29,939 nucleotides of DNA from CAZWUL01 sp964636625 (GCA_964636625.1 CAZWUL010000013.1:1-29939), one strand, 5' to 3'; counted from the stretch's first letter, positions 16,543 to 24,997 are shown. A program made the numbers and translations. Notes: generated from the sequence alone by a model not told the origin.

Positions 16543-16571
16543 ATTTTAGGTAATTACCTGGTCCCTGTCAA
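16543..16571 (-). promoter_or_regulatory. Promoter of the yicC-remA-gmk-coaBC-priA-def-fmt-rsmB-PASTA-dprA operon
   Basis: Minus strand: a perfect -35 TTGACA (16566-16571), 17-base spacer, -10 TAAAAT (16543-16548). All ten downstream genes follow on the same strand with gaps of at most 111 bases and no convincing terminator between them, so this promoter probably serves them all. The spacer contains a 12-bp palindrome described separately. Confidence 0.75.
16548..16559. promoter_or_regulatory. Candidate operator palindrome inside the yicC promoter
   Basis: AGGTAATTACCT is a perfect 12-bp palindrome lying almost wholly within the -35/-10 spacer and touching the -10 hexamer. A dimeric regulator bound here would block RNA polymerase. 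No regulator is identified, and AT-rich palindromes also occur by chance. Confidence 0.4.
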
Positions 16572-16704
16572 ACAATCATTATATCATTGTTTTATTATAC
16601 TAAAATTAACCTTGTAGCATATTCTTCAGAACATTAATTATATCTGATTATGTTGCATAATACCAGTTGTAAACTAAAGGGTTATTAGTTATAGTTAAAT
16701 AAAC

Positions 16705-16733
16705 TTGACCATTGGAATGAAATATATTATAAA
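16705..16733 (+). promoter_or_regulatory. Promoter for the plus-strand RqcH/NFACT gene
   Basis: -35 TTGACC (16705-16710), 17-base spacer, -10 TATAAA (16728-16733). The predicted start near 16740 leaves a leader of about 34 bases containing AAAGGT ahead of the ATG at 16774. It is divergent from the yicC promoter, with about 130 bases between the -35 elements. Confidence 0.7.
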
Positions 16734-16773
16734 TGACCTGTGGAAATTTTTTAAAACCAAGCAAAGGTAAAAA

Positions 16774-18573
16774 ATGAAATTAGACAGCATTGCATTATCA
16801 TCTGTTATTTCCGAAATCAAGAAAAACCTGGTTCCAGCAAAAATATTTGATATATATCAGCTAAATAAATATGAAGTATTGCTGATTTTAAAAAATAATG
16901 ATTTTACTGGTAAATTGTTTTTTTCATTAAGACCAGACAGAATGGCATTTTTTCTTAGTGATGCCCCTCCTCCATCTGAAAGCTTTTCCTCATTATTTTT
17001 TAACCATCTGCAGAACTGGGTCAAAGGAGGATTATTATTAGATATTAAACATTATAATTTTGACCGTATCATCAGCCTTATTATCCAACCTTACCATAAA
17101 TTCGGCTCTCCAGAACAATATCAACTAATAATTGAATTTATGGGAAAACACAGCAATGCTATCCTGATAGACAAAAATAACATTATTAAATCATCTATAA
17201 AGCAAGTCGGATTTGAAGTAAACAGGTATAGAGAAATAAAGCCTGGTGTCAACTATATCTTTCCGCCAGGACAGGAAAAGTATAATCCCTTGACTATAAA
17301 TAAAACTGATTTTATAGGTATCATAGACAAGGCAAAAAAAAGAAATGACATTAAATACTTATGGCAATTCTTTTTAAATTATTTTTATGGAATTGGGATA
17401 AAAACAGCTAAAGAAATTATATTATTTATGAATTTCGCCCTGGAGCAAAAATTTGATTTAAATAGTAATAAGGAATTTTCCCTGCTTTGGAAAAAACTTT
17501 CTGAGGTGAAAAAAAATGTTACAGATAATAGGCTTTCACCAGTTGCAGTAATTGACAGTACAACAGGCCAGGTAGTTGATTATTCATTATTATATCCAAT
17601 AGAAACCCATAATTCATTGAAAATTAAATTTGAAAAAACTTCACACTGCCTGGAATTTGTGTTTAACAAATTAAAAGAAAAGGATAAAAAGCAGAAATTA
17701 TACTACTCAATTAACAGGGTACTTAAAAAAAACATCGATAAATTTATAGAAAAGGAACAGACATTATTGCATAGAGAAAAAGAAATAGAAAAAAGCTATG
17801 AATACAGAAAAAAGGGTGAACTAATCAAGGCAAATTTATGGAACATTAAACCGGGAAGTAAAATAATAAAAGTTGTTGATTATACCGATGATAAGCAAGA
17901 GAAAATTATTATCAAGCTAAATCCTGAACTTACTCCAACCCAGAATGCTAAAAATCTTTTTAAAAAATATAAAAAATTACAACAGAATAAAGAAATTATA
18001 AAAACACAAATAATAGCTAACAATGAATCTTTGCTGCTCTTAAAACAACTTCAACTAAAATTAACCAAAAATCCGAACTCCCTGGAAACATTGTCTTCAT
18101 TGTATGATAAACTGGTTAAACTTAATTACATAAAAAAAGAAAAAGATGCTAAAAGTAAAAGAAAAGCAGAACATACTCCTTTGATAAACAAATTCATTTC
18201 ACCGGAAGGATGGACTATTCTGGCAGGTAAAAATAATAAGCAAAATGAATTTATTTTAAGACACCTATCATCTGGAAATGATTTTTGGTTACATAACTTA
18301 ACAAAGCCTGGCAGTCATGTAATCATAAAAAATCATAAAAATATAGATAACCCACCTTATCTAACTATGCTTTTTGCTGCCCGGTTAGCGGGATATTTCA
18401 GCAAAACAAAAAATAAAGAAAACGCCATTATTATTTATACACAAAGGAAATATGTAAAAAAACCACGAGATGCAAAACCAGGAAAAGTAATCTATTCAAA
18501 TGAAAAAACAATAACAGTAGTAATAGATTATGATGAGATTAAAAAAGATATAAACAGAATGTCAATTAGTTAA
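16774..18573 (+). CDS. rqcH: RqcH/Rqc2 homologue (NFACT protein), ribosome-associated quality control
   Basis: 599 aa. RqcH binds stalled 50S subunits carrying peptidyl-tRNA and recruits tRNA-Ala to add C-terminal alanine tails that target the chain for degradation. The NFACT-N domain fills about 1-270 and carries the DR pair as D97-R98 (HYNFDRII), the residues needed for tailing in Bacillus subtilis. A Lys/Glu-rich coiled-coil region spans about 290-450, and the NFACT-R domain about 465-590 (SPEGWTILAGKNNKQNEFI, then SGNDFWLHNL and PGSHVII). Older annotation calls such proteins fibronectin-binding. It is the only plus-strand protein gene of the interior, has its own promoter, and its stop overlaps the rluD stop from the other strand. 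The gene is intact, so alanine tailing is expected. Confidence 0.93.
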   Translation: MKLDSIALSSVISEIKKNLVPAKIFDIYQLNKYEVLLILKNNDFTGKLFFSLRPDRMAFFLSDAPPPSESFSSLFFNHLQNWVKGGLLLDIKHYNFDRIISLIIQPYHKFGSPEQYQLIIEFMGKHSNAILIDKNNIIKSSIKQVGFEVNRYREIKPGVNYIFPPGQEKYNPLTINKTDFIGIIDKAKKRNDIKYLWQFFLNYFYGIGIKTAKEIILFMNFALEQKFDLNSNKEFSLLWKKLSEVKKNVTDNRLSPVAVIDSTTGQVVDYSLLYPIETHNSLKIKFEKTSHCLEFVFNKLKEKDKKQKLYYSINRVLKKNIDKFIEKEQTLLHREKEIEKSYEYRKKGELIKANLWNIKPGSKIIKVVDYTDDKQEKIIIKLNPELTPTQNAKNLFKKYKKLQQNKEIIKTQIIANNESLLLLKQLQLKLTKNPNSLETLSSLYDKLVKLNYIKKEKDAKSKRKAEHTPLINKFISPEGWTILAGKNNKQNEFILRHLSSGNDFWLHNLTKPGSHVIIKNHKNIDNPPYLTMLFAARLAGYFSKTKNKENAIIIYTQRKYVKKPRDAKPGKVIYSNEKTITVVIDYDEIKKDINRMSIS

Positions 18574-19514
18574 TCTTTAAAAAGGCATAACGCTTCTAAC
18601 TGTTCTGTTATATCTTCTGGCAAAATCGAGGTAAAACTCATTATGTTACGGTTTACAGGATGTACAAACTGCAGATAATGGGAATGCAAAGCCTGTCTTT
18701 GTATCAGGAGGGATTGATTTTGTTTCTTCCGATATCCATATAAACTGTCACCAACTACTGGATGACCAATAAACTTTAAATGAACTCTGATTTGATGAGT
18801 GCGACCAGTATGTAGCCTGACTAACAACAGGCTAAAAGATTCGAACAACCTGATAACCTCAAAGTAAGTACTGGCTTCTCGACTGGCTATGTCTGTTACT
18901 GCCATTTTATTCCCATATTTCTGGTCTCTGCCAATAGGAGCGTCAATATACCCTGCTTCGTCTTTTACGACACCATGCACTAATGCCAGGTATTTTTTTA
19001 CAATTGTTCTATCCTTTATCTGTTTTGTTAAATCATGGTGAGCCAGGTCAGTCTTTGCAATCATCATCAAACCTGATGTTTCTTTGTCCAGACGATGAAC
19101 GATACCAGGTCGATTAACTCCATTAATACTTGGTAAATTCCCCTGACAATGATACAAAATGGCATTAACCATAGTGCCATTTCTTACTTTGCCAGCAGGA
19201 TGAACAATCATACCAGCCTTTTTATTAATAACCATCATGTGGTCATCTTCATAATATATATCAAGCGGAATATTTTCAGCTGTAAGAGGTAAGTCTTTTT
19301 TGGGAAGAATTTCTATCAGTATTTTTTCACCGGGCTTTAATATATAGCTGGGTTTTACCTTTTTGCCATTTACAACAATATTGCCATTGGTTATCAGCTC
19401 TTTAATCCTGCTTCTCGATAAGTTATGTTCCTTTTCCCTGGATAAAAAAACATCAATCCTGGTATCTCCCTGTCCCGAATATTCTATTTCGACAAAATTA
19501 TTTTGAAAATTCAA
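18570..19514 (-). CDS. rluD: Ribosomal large-subunit pseudouridine synthase, RluD-like
   Basis: 314 aa. An N-terminal S4 RNA-binding domain (about 18-75) is followed by the RluA-family catalytic domain. The catalytic aspartate is D143 in GIVHRLDKETSGL, and GRTHQIRVHL with GHPVVGDSLYG completes the family pattern. The S4 domain and the position after lspA match RluD/YlyB; the exact 23S sites cannot be read from sequence. The start is TTG at 19514 with AGGGA upstream. It lies 51 bases behind lspA, probably the last gene of the ileS-lspA-rluD transcript. Its stop codon shares the sequence TTAA with the stop of the convergent rqcH gene. Confidence 0.9.
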   Translation of the reverse strand: MNFQNNFVEIEYSGQGDTRIDVFLSREKEHNLSRSRIKELITNGNIVVNGKKVKPSYILKPGEKILIEILPKKDLPLTAENIPLDIYYEDDHMMVINKKAGMIVHPAGKVRNGTMVNAILYHCQGNLPSINGVNRPGIVHRLDKETSGLMMIAKTDLAHHDLTKQIKDRTIVKKYLALVHGVVKDEAGYIDAPIGRDQKYGNKMAVTDIASREASTYFEVIRLFESFSLLLVRLHTGRTHQIRVHLKFIGHPVVGDSLYGYRKKQNQSLLIQRQALHSHYLQFVHPVNRNIMSFTSILPEDITEQLEALCLFKD

Positions 19515-19565
19515 AATTTGTCCCTGTTAATATAAAATTTATAATATTTCCTGGTTATTTATTCT

Positions 19566-20033
19566 TTAATCTTTAAGTCTATCTTCTTGTTTTTCTTCTT
19601 CTTTCTTGAACAAAAAATGAATTAGCAAAAAAAGTAGTCCAATATTTATGGCTGAATCAGCAATATTGAAAATAGGCCATATCCGAAAATCTAAAAAATC
19701 AATTACACTGCCAACCCGCAGACGGTCAATCATATTTCCCATTGAACCACCTAAAATAAAAATAAAGGCAAAAAAAACAAGCTTATTTGTCTCGTTTAAT
19801 TTATTTCGCAGTAAGAATATTATAACCAGAATGACCAATAAGGCAACAATTATAAATATATTATTATGTAATTTTAACAAGCCAAATGCTGAATATGGAT
19901 TCTGGATATATGTTATATGGAAAATACCTTTTATTATCGGTATGGACTCCATCAAATTAACATTATTCTGGACCCATATTTTACTAATCTGGTCAGTAAA
20001 AATTACCAGGAAAACTCCTATCAAAAAACGCAT
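19566..20033 (-). CDS. lspA: Lipoprotein signal peptidase (signal peptidase II)
   Basis: 155 aa. Integral membrane aspartyl protease that removes signal peptides from diacylglyceryl-modified prolipoproteins. Four hydrophobic helices are visible. The conserved TDQISK (13-18), GGSMGNMIDRL (96-105), catalytic D112 in GSVIDFLD and catalytic D126 in FNIADSAI are all present. The C-terminus ends in a charged KKEEEKQEDRLKD tail. ATG with GGTGGA upstream, 67 bases after ileS, in the widely conserved ileS-lspA-rluD order. Confidence 0.95.
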   Translation of the reverse strand: MRFLIGVFLVIFTDQISKIWVQNNVNLMESIPIIKGIFHITYIQNPYSAFGLLKLHNNIFIIVALLVILVIIFLLRNKLNETNKLVFFAFIFILGGSMGNMIDRLRVGSVIDFLDFRIWPIFNIADSAINIGLLFLLIHFLFKKEEEKQEDRLKD

Positions 20034-20100
20034 TTAGTATCCACCATCTTTTAGTTGCTATATATAATTGTAATCTAAATATAATTCACTGATTATCTCT

Positions 20101-22905
20101 TCAGTGCTTTGCTTCTCTTAATACATTAACACATTTCTGACAAATTGTAGAATACTGGCTATCAGCTCCAACTGTTTCGGAATAACACCAGCATCTTTCA
20201 CATTTTTGTCCGGGAGCTTTCTTTATTACCACTGAAAGTTCAGGGACTTCCTCTGCACTAAAAACATTATCATTTTTATTGAAATTATTATGGTTGTACA
20301 AGTTTACCTTAGAAACTATAAAAATAATTTCTAATTGTTCCTTAAATTTTTTCAAATAATTAAAGGTATTTTCGTCCTCTGTATAGATATCTACCTGCGC
20401 CTGAAGAGCATTGCCAATTTGACCTTCTTTCCTGGATATTTCCAATGCCTTTAAAACATCTTTTCTGATAGATAAAAGTTTGCTCCACTTCTCTTCAGTA
20501 TCTTTTCTTACTAACTGCTGGTCTAATTTTGGCCATTCTGATAGAAAAATACTCTCTTCTTTCTGGTTGGAGCTGTTTAAACTTTGCCATATTTCCTCGG
20601 CAGTAAAACTTAATACCGGGGCAATTAATTGTGTTAGCTCACTTATAATCCTATAAAGTACTGTTTGTGCAGCCCTTCTTTGCAAAGAATCAGCATTTAA
20701 CACATAAAGCCTATCTTTTATTATATCAAGATAAAATGAACTTAAATTGAGTGTGCAAAAATTGTGTATATCATGATAAAGGGTGTGGAATTCATAATTA
20801 TCGTAATTGCTGGTAGTTCTTTTTACTAAATCCTGGAATTGACTTAATATCAGCTTATCAATCTCTGCCAGTTTATCATAAGGTACATTATTGATGTCTG
20901 AATTAAAATCATAGAGATTCCCCAATATAAATCGTGAGGTATTTCTTATCTTTCTATAAATCTCGACCAATTGTTTTAATATTTTCTTTGATATGCGAAC
21001 ATCTCTTCTATAATCAGAAGATGCAACCCATAGCCTTAAAATATCTGCTCCATACTCATCAATTACTTCCTGTGGTGGGATGACATTTCCAATCGATTTT
21101 GACATTTTTCGACCTTCTTCATCCACGATAAAACCATGAGTCAAAACTGATTTATAAGGAGCCTGATCGAAACTGGCAACTGATGTTAATAAGGAAGTCT
21201 GGAACCACCCACGGTGCTGGTCAGTTCCTTCTAAATATAATTCACAGGGCCAATGCAAGTCTTCTCTGCCTCTTAATACTGCTGCATGACTGCAACCTGA
21301 GTCAAACCAGACATCCATAATGTCTGATTCTTTTTCGAATTCAGTCCCCTGGCAATGAGGGCATTGAAAGTCTTTTGGCAATATTTCTTCAGCAGTCATT
21401 GCAAACCAGGCATTAGAGCCCTTTTCTCTAAATAATTTTTTGATGACATCGATTGTTTGGGGTGTTATGACAATTTCTTTACAATTTTTGCAATAAAAAG
21501 CAGGTATAGGCACTCCCCAAACCCTTTGCCTGGAAATACACCAATCGGTCCTTTCTTCTACCATGCTATAAATCTTATCTTTACCCCAGCTTGGAACCCA
21601 TTTCACCTGATTAATAGCCTGTATTGCTTTATCTCTAAACTTGTCCACTGATACAAACCATTGCTCGGTGGCTCTGAACAAAACTGGTTTTTTGCAACGC
21701 CAGCAATGGGGATAAGAATGTAATATTTTCCCTTTTCCTAACAGGTAACCCTTGCCCTGCAGTTCCTCTATTACCTTTTTATTTGCTTCTTTATAATCAA
21801 GTCCATTAAAAGGACCCGAATTCTCATTCATGCTGCCCTTGCTATCCAGGGTAGAGATAATTGGTAAATTATACTTGATTCCAATTTCATAGTCTTCCTG
21901 CCCATGGCCGGGTGCGGTGTGAACACAGCCTGAACCCTCTTCCAGTGTAACATGCTTACCCAGAATAATCACAGAATCTCTCTCTAACAAAGGATGCCTG
22001 GTTTTAATACCTTCAAACAAGTTACCTTTCTTTTCTGCAATAATCTGATATTTTTCGATACCAGATTTTTTCATAACCTGTTCTACTAATTCTGAAGCCA
22101 TGATAAGGTAATCTTGACCGGCCTTTACCAGGCTATATTTATAATCAGGGTTGAAAGTAATAGCAAAATTCCCAGGTATAGTCCAGGGAGTTGTTGTCCA
22201 TATAACTATATAGGTTTTTCCCTTTTTCGCCTCAGGGAAAACTGAATCAATATCATCAACAACTTTAAATTTTACATAAATAGAATCACTTTCTTCATCA
22301 CTATATTCTATTTCAGCAGCAGCTAAGGCTGTTTCACAGGAAGGGCACCACAAAACAGGCTTTAATCCTTTGTAGATGTAACCGCGTTGATACATTTTAC
22401 CAAAAACATCAACCTGTTTTTCTTCGTACTCCGGTAAAAAGGTCAGGTATGGATTTTCCCAATCGGCAGTAACCCCTAATCTTTTGAATTCTTCTCTTTG
22501 AATATCGATATATTTTTCTGCATATTTCTGGCATTTTTTTCTCAACAACACAGGATCAATATCATGCAGGGTAACATTAAGCTCATGGCTTACTTTGTGC
22601 TCAATAGGCATGCCATGAGTATCCCAGCCAGGAACATAATAAGCATTATACCCCTTCATCCATCTGTATTTTGGAATAATATCTTTAAGTATTTTATTAT
22701 AAGCTGTCCCAATATGTATGTTGCCATTAGCATAAGGTGGCCCATCGTGCAGGATAAATTTTTCATTATTACGATACTTATTTAGCAATTTTTTGTCTAA
22801 TGCCATATTTCGCCAGAATTCAAGCATTTTAGGCTCTTCTTTTGGCAAATTAGCCTTCATTGAAAAATTAGTTTTTGGTAAATTAAGTGTTTCTTTAAAA
22901 TCCAT
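20101..22905 (-). CDS. ileS: Isoleucyl-tRNA synthetase
   Basis: 934 aa from the chosen start. Class I synthetase charging tRNA-Ile. The HIGH motif is HIGT within PPYANGNIHIGTAYNKI (about 64-67), a CP1 editing domain follows, then the tryptophan-rich WCISRQRVWGVP and KMSKS in EEGRKMSKSIGNV. The C-terminal zinc finger has C902, C905, C922 and C925 (numbered from this start). The frame extends to a TTG at 22929, but the ribosome site (GGGAGAG) lies inside that extension, so the ATG at 22905 is the start. The bacterial short form with a C-terminal zinc finger argues against the long eukaryote-like mupirocin-resistant form. Expression is controlled by the T-box leader directly upstream. Confidence 0.97.
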   Translation of the reverse strand: MDFKETLNLPKTNFSMKANLPKEEPKMLEFWRNMALDKKLLNKYRNNEKFILHDGPPYANGNIHIGTAYNKILKDIIPKYRWMKGYNAYYVPGWDTHGMPIEHKVSHELNVTLHDIDPVLLRKKCQKYAEKYIDIQREEFKRLGVTADWENPYLTFLPEYEEKQVDVFGKMYQRGYIYKGLKPVLWCPSCETALAAAEIEYSDEESDSIYVKFKVVDDIDSVFPEAKKGKTYIVIWTTTPWTIPGNFAITFNPDYKYSLVKAGQDYLIMASELVEQVMKKSGIEKYQIIAEKKGNLFEGIKTRHPLLERDSVIILGKHVTLEEGSGCVHTAPGHGQEDYEIGIKYNLPIISTLDSKGSMNENSGPFNGLDYKEANKKVIEELQGKGYLLGKGKILHSYPHCWRCKKPVLFRATEQWFVSVDKFRDKAIQAINQVKWVPSWGKDKIYSMVEERTDWCISRQRVWGVPIPAFYCKNCKEIVITPQTIDVIKKLFREKGSNAWFAMTAEEILPKDFQCPHCQGTEFEKESDIMDVWFDSGCSHAAVLRGREDLHWPCELYLEGTDQHRGWFQTSLLTSVASFDQAPYKSVLTHGFIVDEEGRKMSKSIGNVIPPQEVIDEYGADILRLWVASSDYRRDVRISKKILKQLVEIYRKIRNTSRFILGNLYDFNSDINNVPYDKLAEIDKLILSQFQDLVKRTTSNYDNYEFHTLYHDIHNFCTLNLSSFYLDIIKDRLYVLNADSLQRRAAQTVLYRIISELTQLIAPVLSFTAEEIWQSLNSSNQKEESIFLSEWPKLDQQLVRKDTEEKWSKLLSIRKDVLKALEISRKEGQIGNALQAQVDIYTEDENTFNYLKKFKEQLEIIFIVSKVNLYNHNNFNKNDNVFSAEEVPELSVVIKKAPGQKCERCWCYSETVGADSQYSTICQKCVNVLREAKH

Positions 22906-22944
22906 GTCTTCTCTCCCTTTATCTTGCAATTATCATATTAAAAT

Positions 22945-22975
22945 AAAAACCCCTTGCCAGTAAAAGGGCAAGAGG
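22945..22975 (-). terminator. T-box regulated transcription terminator ahead of ileS
   Basis: CCTCTTGCC (22967-22975) pairs with GGCAAGGGG (22950-22958), nine pairs with one G-U, followed by five T at 22945-22949. Its 5' arm is also needed to close the antiterminator with the T-box sequence, the classic mutually exclusive arrangement. The ileS ATG lies 40 bases downstream. Confidence 0.9.
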
Positions 22976-23171
22976 TTTGATTTCCTGCGGTACCACCTTT
23001 ATATGTTATCATTGTCTTTGTAAACCAAGATATAATAACCTTCATGAAAAATATAAATATATATTATTCATATTCAGTATTATCGGTACAACCGTTTTGG
23101 CTTAATATCATTGCTTCAGCCAAAAATTAAAGAGGTGATTTTCAGTATTTACACAACCTACTCTTCCTCTT
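22945..23171 (-). promoter_or_regulatory. T-box riboswitch (isoleucine, AUC specifier) with very short Stem I
   Basis: On the minus strand, the T-box consensus AGGTGGTACCGCAG lies at 22985-22998; its TGGT matches the ACCA end expected of tRNA-Ile. Stem I closes with AAGAGG (23166-23171) against CCTCTT (23130-23135). The specifier loop just before the closing strand contains ATC (23137-23139), an isoleucine codon followed by A, as usual. The only other helix in Stem I is AGTA/TACT, so the whole stem spans about 42 bases and lacks the distal loops. A further stem TTTTGGCT/AGCCAAAA and a small hairpin CGGT-TGT-ACCG follow. Uncharged tRNA-Ile should stabilise the antiterminator and allow transcription of ileS-lspA-rluD. 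Confidence 0.9.
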
Positions 23172-23222
23172 ATCTTTTGCATAATAAAAATACATACTTA
23201 ATCTATTTATTTTTGATAAAAA

Positions 23223-23251
23223 ATATTATCATTCTTTTTAAAAAGAGTCAA
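23223..23251 (-). promoter_or_regulatory. Promoter of the ileS-lspA-rluD operon
   Basis: Minus strand: -35 TTGACT (23246-23251), 17-base spacer, -10 TAATAT (23223-23228). It starts transcription near 23216, some 45 bases before Stem I of the T-box, and lies in the short gap after the divIVA stop. No terminator is visible between divIVA and this promoter. Confidence 0.8.
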
Positions 23252-23280
23252 CGAAAACATAAAATTGTGATAATCAAAAA

Positions 23281-23874
23281 CTATAAATTTTCTTTCCATT
23301 TATTATCCTGGTTCTGTATATTTCCAAGATTATCCCAGCTACTCTTTTCATTATTCGGATTTATTTTCATTTTAATATCTTCTATCGCTTTATCTTGAAT
23401 ATCGCTTGTCTCTGTCTTTTCAGGTTCTTCTACCATTTCTTCATCAAGCATCCTGATATGAATCTTTAAAGTATTTTTTAGCTTCTCCAGAAGTAGATAT
23501 TTTCTTTTCTTTAGAGATTCAATCTCGTTGTTTATATCATAAATTTCTTGTTTTGCCTGCTGCTTTATTCTCTCAGCCTCAATTTTTGCATTATCTATCA
23601 TCACCTGAGATTCTTTTTGAACGTTTTCTTTGATATTGGAAGCACTTTGTTGAGCATTTACCAGTGCACTTCTAAGGGTTTCGTCCATTTTTGAATATTC
23701 TTCCACCCTGGATTGGAGTCTTTCTACCTCCTCTTTTAGCTTTACATTTTCATTGAGCACTTCTTCGTAATCTTTGGCAATGCGATCTAAAAAATCATCA
23801 ACTTCTTCCTCGTTATATCCTCTGAAGGATCTATTAAACTGTTGTTGTTCAATATCCATCGGGGTAATTTTCAT
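23281..23874 (-). CDS. divIVA: DivIVA domain protein
   Basis: 197 aa. The N-terminal membrane-curvature-binding domain (about 1-55) shows the family signature ITPMDIEQQQFNRSFRGYNEEEVDDFL, written here in two parts: ITPMDIEQQQFNR and SFRGYNEEEVDDFL. A long coiled coil follows (about 38-160), then an acidic, low-complexity tail. DivIVA proteins gather at curved membrane such as poles and septa and recruit partners for division, polar growth or chromosome attachment. ATG with GGAGGG 7 bases upstream. It follows yggT by 60 bases and precedes the ileS T-box. The place next to yggT and ileS matches the Bacillota dcw-flanking cluster (sepF-yggT-ylmH-divIVA-ileS), although sepF and ylmH are missing here. 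Confidence 0.93.
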   Translation of the reverse strand: MKITPMDIEQQQFNRSFRGYNEEEVDDFLDRIAKDYEEVLNENVKLKEEVERLQSRVEEYSKMDETLRSALVNAQQSASNIKENVQKESQVMIDNAKIEAERIKQQAKQEIYDINNEIESLKKRKYLLLEKLKNTLKIHIRMLDEEMVEEPEKTETSDIQDKAIEDIKMKINPNNEKSSWDNLGNIQNQDNKWKENL

Positions 23875-23934
23875 TAATCGCCCTCCTTCTATTGGCTTTA
23901 TACTATGCGTTTAAATGTAATTATTTCCTATTAT

Positions 23935-24204
23935 TTAATAAAATAAATTTAAAATTAACCTTATAAGTGATGTTCGCAATAGGTTTAGTAAAAAAAACAC
24001 AATAATGGGGGATAAATCAATTCCCATTCCCCCCAAAGGCAAAATAATACGAAATGGGGCCAGTATCGGCTCAGTAACTTTATATATAAATCTTATAATA
24101 GGATTTGTCCTATCAACTGGTAACCAGGATATAAATATTCTCGCTAATATTAGATAACTATAAATTCTAAAAACTATATTAATAGCATTAATTAAAAAAT
24201 ACAT
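23935..24204 (-). CDS. YggT family membrane protein
   Basis: 89 aa with one YGGT unit: an N-terminal helix (about 3-24), the motif ARIFISWLPVDRTNPIIRFIY, then VTEPILAPFRIILPLGGMGIDLSPI and a final hydrophobic helix. Function is not well defined; the family is linked to division and osmotic stress in various bacteria. A single-unit form is usual in Gram-positive relatives. It lies 26 bases behind phoU and 60 bases before divIVA. Confidence 0.9.
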   Translation of the reverse strand: MYFLINAINIVFRIYSYLILARIFISWLPVDRTNPIIRFIYKVTEPILAPFRIILPLGGMGIDLSPIIVFFLLNLLRTSLIRLILNLFY

Positions 24205-24230
24205 AAATAAACCTAACTTTCTTTTTCTCT

Positions 24231-24917
24231 TTACTCAAACTTTTCCTTAATTCTTTGCCCATCTACTATATAAATGACTCTTTCAGCCAGGTTTCCTGCA
24301 TGATCTCCTATTCTTTCTAAATTATCTGAGATAAAAATTAAATGTATAGCCCGACTGATAGTATGAGGATCTTCTAACATAAAAGTAAGCAGTTCACGAA
24401 AAATTTGCTGATTTAATTGGTCAACCAGTTTATCTTTTTCCCAAACAGATTTCGCCAATTCAACATTTCCCCTTAGGTAGGCTTCCAGACTATCCTTTAA
24501 CATCTCCTTGGTTATTTCTGCCATTCTGGGAATATCTACCAATGGCTTGACCATTGGCTTTGAAGATAGATACTGACTGGCTCCGGCAATATTAGCTGCC
24601 CGGTCTCCTACCCTTTCCAAATCAGAAATTGCCTTCATAGCGCAGGTGATTACTCTTAATTTTTTAGAAACAGGGTGTTTTAGAGCAATCAATTGCAAAC
24701 ATTGCTCTTCAATATCTAATTCCATTCTGTCCACTTTTTCATCATTATCAATAACTTCTTGAGCTAATTGCCTATCCTGGTTTATTAATGATTGTATAGC
24801 TTGGCCTAAAGAATCTCTCACCATTTCTGACATTTTAATTAAATTATCTCTTAATTCTACCAATTCAGCATCAAAAATTGTTGTTAATTTCTTATCTTCC
24901 TTGTTTTTTTTCTCCAT
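24231..24917 (-). CDS. phoU: PhoU family phosphate-signalling regulator
   Basis: 228 aa with two PhoU three-helix repeats. The metal-cluster motifs are visible in both halves: ISDLERVGDRAANIA (97-111) and SDNLERIGDHAGNLAE (197-212). PhoU normally damps PhoR signalling and Pst phosphate uptake. No pst or pho genes lie in the window, so it either works on a distant Pst system or has been recruited to another role. It is the first gene of a phoU-yggT-divIVA unit with a promoter 47-75 bases upstream. The ribosome site of the ATG at 24917 is weak. Confidence 0.9.
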   Translation of the reverse strand: MEKKNKEDKKLTTIFDAELVELRDNLIKMSEMVRDSLGQAIQSLINQDRQLAQEVIDNDEKVDRMELDIEEQCLQLIALKHPVSKKLRVITCAMKAISDLERVGDRAANIAGASQYLSSKPMVKPLVDIPRMAEITKEMLKDSLEAYLRGNVELAKSVWEKDKLVDQLNQQIFRELLTFMLEDPHTISRAIHLIFISDNLERIGDHAGNLAERVIYIVDGQRIKEKFE

Positions 24918-24963
24918 AATTTTATAAACCCTATAAAAATATTAGATTTGTAAGCTTTCATAT

Positions 24964-24992
24964 AATATAACAAAAAAGAAATTTTTTTTCAA
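24964..24992 (-). promoter_or_regulatory. Promoter of phoU-yggT-divIVA
   Basis: Minus strand: -35 TTGAAA (24987-24992), 17-base spacer, -10 TATATT (24964-24969). It lies directly after the T tract of the putative liv terminator and about 47 bases before the phoU ATG. No PHO-box-like direct repeat was recognised around it. Confidence 0.65.
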
Positions 24993-24997
24993 TTAAA

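Noticed and set aside
22906..22929. Eight-codon N-terminal extension of ileS from a TTG
   Set aside because: The Shine-Dalgarno GGGAGAG lies inside this stretch and serves the ATG at 22905.
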